Shown here: in pieces, positions 33,142-37,506 of the stretch | Position numbering within the stretch: position 1 is the stretch's first letter | How the letters are laid out: each line of letters begins with the position of its first letter | Origin: JAVMKJ01 sp031732875 | Lineage (GTDB): Bacteria; Pseudomonadota; Gammaproteobacteria; Competibacterales; Competibacteraceae | DNA: 37,506 bases | Direction: 5' to 3' | NCBI GenBank assembly: GCA_031732875.1 | Contig: JAVMKL010000066.1 | Coordinates: forward strand, 1 to 37,506 | The notes under the pieces: generated by a model | Told to the model about the DNA's origin: nothing | The model's database searches: none | What the model saw: only the letters and a program-made list of their open reading frames with translations | Made by a program: the position numbers and the translations under genes

Positions 33142-33912
33142 TCAGATCACGCAACAGGCCAGTTCGAATTCGACATCGGCCCTGCTTTGCGTGGCCCGGT
33201 GGTTGGGGTCCGGTTGGTCGAGAAAGCGGATGGTAAAACGGTGCCGTCCCCCACTGATTTCCGGGAACAGGATTCCACCAGGCGACAGCAACACCCGGAT
33301 CAACTGATTCGGCGCGCCGGGATCGAGTCCTCGCTGAAAGAAGCCCCGAACCGCGATTTCCGGCTGGGGAATAGCGCTTTCGCGAATGAGTTGGAGAATC
33401 AACGCCACGGCCTCCCGCAGGGGAGTAAAGGGCGCCAACCATTCCTGCAAATGTTCGTCGCGGACCAGAGAATCCTGCTGTAGCCAGTGATAAAGTGCCG
33501 GCAGGTCGAATCGGCAGGTGCCGCCGGGTACCTGGCTCCGCTTGTGAATGGCGCTGAGGAAATCGATTTGCCGTACCGCGTCCAGCGCCAGGCTGTCCAG
33601 GCGATGAATCCGGCCGATGACCGTGCCGATTTCCGCCAGAACCGCCGACAGCGTGTCCGAATCGACTCCCGGACTTTGCCGCAAGCGGTTCAAGGCGGCG
33701 GCATGTCGCTCCAGCTCCTTGAGCAGTTCACCCTTGAATTCATTGCGTCCGGTTACGGCGAGAATGTCGAACAATCCCAGCAGTGCCGTGCGGCTGTCCC
33801 AAGTCGAGTACCCTGCGAGCGCGTGATCCACCTGATGGAATAGAAATTCCAACCGCAGCAGCGAGCGAACGCGTTCGTTGAGCGGCTGTTCGTAGCAGAT
33901 GGGTTGGGACAC
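33142..33912 (-). CDS. zapD: Cell division protein ZapD
   Basis: A 256-residue cytoplasmic protein (YacF family) that binds the FtsZ C-terminal peptide and bundles FtsZ filaments. The family start YEQPLNERVRSLLRLEFLFHQ is clear, and TWDSRTALLGLFDILAVTGRNEFKGELLKELERH and the C-terminal FPEISGGRHRFTIRFLD fit the beta-sheet domain. In many gammaproteobacteria coaE, zapD and the small zinc protein gene yacG are neighbours. Here yacG is not seen between zapD and mutT or between zapD and coaE. Confidence 0.95.
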   Translation of the reverse strand: MSQPICYEQPLNERVRSLLRLEFLFHQVDHALAGYSTWDSRTALLGLFDILAVTGRNEFKGELLKELERHAAALNRLRQSPGVDSDTLSAVLAEIGTVIGRIHRLDSLALDAVRQIDFLSAIHKRSQVPGGTCRFDLPALYHWLQQDSLVRDEHLQEWLAPFTPLREAVALILQLIRESAIPQPEIAVRGFFQRGLDPGAPNQLIRVLLSPGGILFPEISGGRHRFTIRFLDQPDPNHRATQSRADVEFELACCVI

Positions 33913-34124
33913 GGGATACCTCGCGGCCAGGCGGAATCATCACGAGTGGGCTGACGCATTGGTTCTGATGGGTGATTTCATGTTATATAACTGATAAATA
34001 ATGGTTTTTAGTCAGAGATGCCCATTAAAATCAGTGTGACGGCCCACTAGTGGACCAGCCGTGGATAAGCGGGGACCCGGTTGCCGTGCTGGTGGTTTTG
34101 GGAATGCGGCCAGCGGCGGCCGGC
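33913..34124. other. AT-rich intergenic region between coaE and zapD
   Basis: This 212-bp stretch holds no gene. The part from about 33960 to 34035 is distinctly AT-rich and probably carries a minus-strand promoter for zapD, for example around the TATATAA-like run at 33983-33991, but no clear box pair could be fixed. Confidence 0.45.
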
Positions 34125-34730
34125 TCATGATGTTCGAGCAGCGCCCAGCATCGAGTAATGTCGGTGCAGGGCGGCGACCCGGCGATCCAGTTCGTCGAGG
34201 TTCCCCGAATTTTCCAGAATCTCGTCGGCCAGCGCCAGCCGTTGGTCGCGGCGGGCCTGCGCCGCCATGATGCGGTGGGCCTGTTCCGCGTCGATTCGAT
34301 CGCGCGCCATGACCCGGCGGATTTGTTCGGCCTCGGGTGCGTCTACCACGAGAATGCGGTCGACCAGATCGGTCATCTCCGTCTCCACCAGCAGCGGAAT
34401 GACCACCAGGCAATAGGAAGCAACCAGGGTGGCGATCCGTTCGCGGACTAAAGCGCGAATGCGGGGGTGCAGGATGGCTTCGAGTTGCCGCCGGCCGCTG
34501 GCGTCGGCGAACACCCGCTCCCGCAGGCGGGCGCGGTGCAGGCGGCCATCGCGATCCAGGCAGTTTGGCCCGAACTGGTTGACGATTTCCCCCAGCGCCG
34601 GTTGTCCGGGTTCGACCAGTTCGCGGGCGATCAGATCGGTGTCGATAACCGGGGCGCCGCGATGGGCAAACCGCTCGCTGACGGTCGTCTTGCCAGTGCC
34701 GATGCCGCCTGTCAGTCCGACGACCAACAT
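34125..34730 (-). CDS. coaE: Dephospho-CoA kinase
   Basis: A 201-residue P-loop kinase that phosphorylates the ribose of dephospho-CoA, the last step of coenzyme A synthesis. The P-loop GGIGTGKT is at 8-15. VIDTDLIARELVEPGQPAL follows as the substrate part, and IPLLVETEMTDLVDRILVVDAPE and RIMAAQARRDQRLALAD are in the usual places. The ATG at 34730 gives the family start MLVVGLTGGIG, and upstream codons overlapping pilD are rejected. The pilD stop is 3 bp away, so the two are in one operon, as in Pseudomonas. Confidence 0.96.
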   Translation of the reverse strand: MLVVGLTGGIGTGKTTVSERFAHRGAPVIDTDLIARELVEPGQPALGEIVNQFGPNCLDRDGRLHRARLRERVFADASGRRQLEAILHPRIRALVRERIATLVASYCLVVIPLLVETEMTDLVDRILVVDAPEAEQIRRVMARDRIDAEQAHRIMAAQARRDQRLALADEILENSGNLDELDRRVAALHRHYSMLGAARTS

Positions 34731-34732
34731 GC

Positions 34733-35605
34733 TCAGAATCCCGGCCAACGCAGGTAGACGCGGTTGATCTCCTCGCCCCACAGCAGGACGATCCAGCCGG
34801 CGGCGGCAAGAAACGGGCCGAACGGGAGGGGCACGCGCCGGTCCCGACCGCCCAACAGAATCAGCGCCAGTCCGAAAATTGCCCCCACCAGCGACGAAAG
34901 CAACACGACGGTGATCAGGTACTGCCAGCCGGTCCAGGCGCCGAGCGCCGCCAGCAACTTGAAGTCGCCATGCCCCATTCCTTCCTTACCGGTCAGGAAG
35001 CGAAAAACCTGATAGACCGCCCAGAGCGACAAGTAGCCGGCCATCGCGCCGATCACCGCGCTTCGCAGGTCGGCGAACAGTCCGAACAGCGCTGCTCCCA
35101 ACCCCAGCCAAAGCAACGGCAGCGTCAGATCGTCGGGTAATAGTTGGCAGCGGAAGTCGATGGCGCTGGCCGCGAGCAAGGTCCAGGTGAACAGCAACGC
35201 CGTGACGACCGGCCAGCCGAAGCCGAATTTCCAGGCGACGATGCCGGCCAATGCTCCGCTCAGTCCTTCCACCAGCGGATACTGGATGCCGATGGCCGTT
35301 CGGCAATGGGCGCAACGGCCACCCTGCACCGCATAGCTGAGCAGCGGAATATTTTCCACGGCCCGGATCAGGTGGCCGCACTGCGGGCAGCGCGAGCGCG
35401 GCTTCCATAGGTTCAGGGTGGATTGCTCGCTGTCCGGGATCGGCTGACCGAGCAGTTCCGCGCACTGCGTCCGCCATTCGCGCTCCATCATCAACGGCAG
35501 GCGGTGGATCACGACGTTCAAAAAGCTGCCGACGACCAAGCCCAGCAACACGGCCAAGGTTACGAACAGCGCCGGCGTATCGGCCAGCAATTCCAGCGGA
35601 GCCAT
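34733..35605 (-). CDS. pilD: Prepilin peptidase / N-methyltransferase PilD
   Basis: A 290-residue inner-membrane aspartic protease that cleaves and N-methylates type IV prepilins. The zinc-binding cytoplasmic loop has two CxxC pairs, C73/C76 and C98/C101. The catalytic aspartates are D150 (in AIDFRCQLLPDD) and D214 in GMGHGD (209-214), the GxGD motif. About seven hydrophobic segments follow the loop. I use the ATG at 35605; a TTG one codon earlier is possible. pilC ends 14 bp upstream, in the order pilB-pilC-pilD-coaE. Confidence 0.96.
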   Translation of the reverse strand: MAPLELLADTPALFVTLAVLLGLVVGSFLNVVIHRLPLMMEREWRTQCAELLGQPIPDSEQSTLNLWKPRSRCPQCGHLIRAVENIPLLSYAVQGGRCAHCRTAIGIQYPLVEGLSGALAGIVAWKFGFGWPVVTALLFTWTLLAASAIDFRCQLLPDDLTLPLLWLGLGAALFGLFADLRSAVIGAMAGYLSLWAVYQVFRFLTGKEGMGHGDFKLLAALGAWTGWQYLITVVLLSSLVGAIFGLALILLGGRDRRVPLPFGPFLAAAGWIVLLWGEEINRVYLRWPGF

Positions 35606-35618
35606 CAAGCCGCTACCG

Positions 35619-36857
35619 TCAGATCGCCGCGGCCAGCTTGAAGATCGGCAGGTACATGGCGATCACCAGCGTGCCGACCACGCCGGCCAGAAACGCCATC
35701 AATGCCGGTTCGATGAACGTGGTCAGCGTTTCCACCTTATTATCGACTTCCGCCTCGTAAAAGTCGGCCACCCTAGCCAGCATGTCGCCGAGCGAGCCGG
35801 CTTCCTCACCGATCGCCACCATCTGGATCACCATGTCGGGGAAGAGAGTGCTTTGGCGCATGGCGAAGTTCAGTTGCTGGCCGATGGAGACCGATTCGCG
35901 CATTTCCAACACCGCCTTTTCGTATACATAGTTGCCGGTGGCGCCAGCCACGCTGAGCATGGCATCCACCAAGGGCACGCCGCCGTTGAACAGGGTGGAC
36001 AAAGTGCGGGCGAAGCGGGCGTTGGCCGAGGTGGCGATCAGATCGCCGATCAGGGGGATTTGTAGAACCCAGCGGTCCACGAGTTGATAGAACGTGCGCG
36101 AGCGCTTGCGGGCCTCCAGGAAGCCAACCACGGCCACGACCGGCAGACCCAGGATCAGGTACCAGTATTCCTGGAAGACTTGCGAGAACTGGATGACCCA
36201 CCGCGTTAGCGCCGGCAGGTCCGCGCCGAAACCCTTGAACAGATCCTCGAAGACCGGAATGACGAAGATCAGCAGAATGGCAGTGACGACGAAGGCGAAT
36301 ACCAGCACGATGGCCGGGTAGGTCAACGCTTTCTTGACCTTGGCTTTCAGCGCTTCGGACTTTTCCAGATAGGTGGCGATCTTGTCGAGCAGAACCTCGA
36401 GCACGCCCGCTTCCTCGCCGGCATGGACCAGGCTGCAATACAGATCGTTGAAGTACAGGTGATGCTTGGCCATCGCTTTCGAAAGGGCGGTGCCGCTTTC
36501 GACGTCGGCCTTGATGCTGAGAATCAGTTCCTTGACCTTGGTTTTTCTGTTGCTGTGCCCGACCATGTCCAAGGCCTGCACCACGGCAATGCCGGATCCG
36601 AGCATGGTGCAGAGTTGGCGGGTGAACAGCATGATGTCTTTCGAGTTGATCTTGTCGCCGAGGGTAAATAGGGGCTTGGATTTCTTCCGCACCTGCAAGG
36701 GCATGATGCCCTGTCGGCGCAATTCGGCCTTGACCAGGTTCTGGTTGGCGGCCCGCAGTTCGCCCTTAACCCGTACGCCCCGCTTGTCGGTGCCTTCCCA
36801 CTTGAAAGTGGGTTCCTCTTCCTTCTTGGTTTTCGCCAGGGTCGGTTGTCTAGCCAC
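35619..36857 (-). CDS. pilC: Type IV pilus inner-membrane platform protein PilC
   Basis: A 412-residue protein with two T2SSF domains, each a cytoplasmic helix bundle, and three membrane helices. PilC forms the inner-membrane platform on which PilB drives pilus assembly. The N-terminal part shows FKWEGTDKRGVRVKGELRA, LFTRQLCTMLGSGIAVVQAL starts the first domain, and FARTLSTLFNGGVPLVDAML starts the second. The frame is open far upstream inside pilB, so the start is not certain. I chose the GTG at 36857 (VARQPTLAKTKK), 5 bp after the pilB stop, which gives the usual family length. Confidence 0.94.
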   Translation of the reverse strand: MARQPTLAKTKKEEEPTFKWEGTDKRGVRVKGELRAANQNLVKAELRRQGIMPLQVRKKSKPLFTLGDKINSKDIMLFTRQLCTMLGSGIAVVQALDMVGHSNRKTKVKELILSIKADVESGTALSKAMAKHHLYFNDLYCSLVHAGEEAGVLEVLLDKIATYLEKSEALKAKVKKALTYPAIVLVFAFVVTAILLIFVIPVFEDLFKGFGADLPALTRWVIQFSQVFQEYWYLILGLPVVAVVGFLEARKRSRTFYQLVDRWVLQIPLIGDLIATSANARFARTLSTLFNGGVPLVDAMLSVAGATGNYVYEKAVLEMRESVSIGQQLNFAMRQSTLFPDMVIQMVAIGEEAGSLGDMLARVADFYEAEVDNKVETLTTFIEPALMAFLAGVVGTLVIAMYLPIFKLAAAI

Positions 36858-36862
36858 GTCGG

Positions 36863-37506
36863 TTAGTCCGTTGTCACTCGGTTGATTTCTTCGAGACTGG
36901 AGAGGCCCATGCGGACCTTGTTCAGGCCCGACTGGCGCAGGTCGTTGACGCCTTCCCGGCGCGCCTGTTCGGCGATTTGCAGCACGTTGCCGTTTTCCAT
37001 GATGATCCGGCCGATTTCCTCGGAAACCGGCATGACTTCGTAGACGCCGACCCGCCCCTTGTAGCCATGGTTGCACTGGTCGCACCCGACGGCCTTGTAG
37101 ATCGTCAGATCCTTCAGTTCGTTTTGGCGAAAGCCCTGATTGATCAGTTCGTCCGGCGGGATATGAACTTCTTCCTTGCACTGCACGCACAGCCGGCGCG
37201 CCAGCCGCTGGGCGATGATGAGCGTGACGCTGGAGGCGATGTTGTAGGGCGCCACGCCCATGTTCACCAAGCGATTGAGGGTCTGCGGCGCGCTGTTGGT
37301 ATGCACGGTGGACAGTACCATGTGACCGGTCTGCGCCGCCTTGATGGCGATCTCGGCGGTTTCCAGATCGCGGATCTCGCCGACCATAATGATGTCGGGG
37401 TCCTGGCGCAGGAAGGCACGCAAGGCGTTGGCGAAGGTCATGCCGACCTTCGGGTTGACGTTGACCTGATTGACGCCGGTGAGATTGATTTCGACGGGAT
37501 CCTCGG
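36863..37506 (-). CDS. pilB: Type IV pilus assembly ATPase PilB (C-terminal part)
   Basis: The last 213 residues are present; the rest lies beyond the right edge. The segment EDPVEINLTGVNQVNVN and the Walker B box DPDIIMVGEIRDLETAEIA are the catalytic core of the GspE/PilB ATPase. GHMVLSTVHTNSAPQTLNRL contains the His box. Two CxxC pairs follow (CVQC, and CDQC in CDQCNHGYKGRVGVYEV), the zinc site that separates PilB from the retraction ATPase PilT. It is hexameric, cytoplasmic and membrane-associated, and powers pilin polymerisation. It is upstream of pilC in the same operon. Confidence 0.96.
   Translation of the reverse strand, partial: EDPVEINLTGVNQVNVNPKVGMTFANALRAFLRQDPDIIMVGEIRDLETAEIAIKAAQTGHMVLSTVHTNSAPQTLNRLVNMGVAPYNIASSVTLIIAQRLARRLCVQCKEEVHIPPDELINQGFRQNELKDLTIYKAVGCDQCNHGYKGRVGVYEVMPVSEEIGRIIMENGNVLQIAEQARREGVNDLRQSGLNKVRMGLSSLEEINRVTTD

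Overview
The window looks like chromosomal DNA of a GC-rich gammaproteobacterium. Its core is the division and cell wall (dcw) cluster in the E. coli order. That cluster is joined to secA, argJ, mutT, zapD, coaE and pilD-pilC-pilB, an arrangement known from Pseudomonas-like gammaproteobacteria. LpxC and a DNPR-type MurE indicate a Gram-negative with meso-diaminopimelate peptidoglycan. I cannot name the species; a Competibacter/Chromatiales-like lineage is only a guess. The sequence is three contigs (1-2329, 2430-22997, 23098-37506) joined by two placeholder runs of exactly 100 N.

Left part (1-3583, accessory): a patatin-type lipase with the start of a POTRA region (type Vd secretion, PlpD-like) is cut by the left edge. 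A small exported SnoaL-like protein diverges from it. Next comes the most unusual locus: a small protein with a Tat-like leader, seven W-Y-N repeats plus one W-V-N, and a hexapeptide-repeat tail interrupted by the first gap. It is followed by a protein that has a SPASM-like cysteine cluster but no radical SAM CX3CX2C motif. Together they resemble a cyclophane-type RiPP cassette with a pseudo-maturase; this is inference.

Minus-strand block (3665-9965): a glycine-zipper lipoprotein, a secreted protein, a six-helix membrane protein, an alpha/beta hydrolase, a LON-domain protein, ubiX, mpl, another membrane protein and hslO. It diverges from the dcw promoter.

The dcw cluster (10240-28592) starts at a clear promoter with three GTGG repeats at 10-bp spacing, the MraZ operator. 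It then runs mraZ, rsmH, ftsL, ftsI, murE, murF, mraY, murD, ftsW, murG, murC, ddl, ftsQ, ftsA, ftsZ, lpxC. Most genes overlap or nearly touch. MurC-F, MraY, MurG and Ddl make lipid II, FtsW and FtsI polymerise septal peptidoglycan, and FtsA/Z/Q/L form the divisome. lpxC, for lipid A, has its own upstream region with an unusual inverted-repeat array and is followed by a terminator.

Right part (28776-37506): secA, argJ and a nudix gene on the plus strand converge on zapD, coaE, pilD, pilC and a partial pilB on the minus strand. No RNA genes, insertion sequences, CRISPR arrays or prophage genes were seen.
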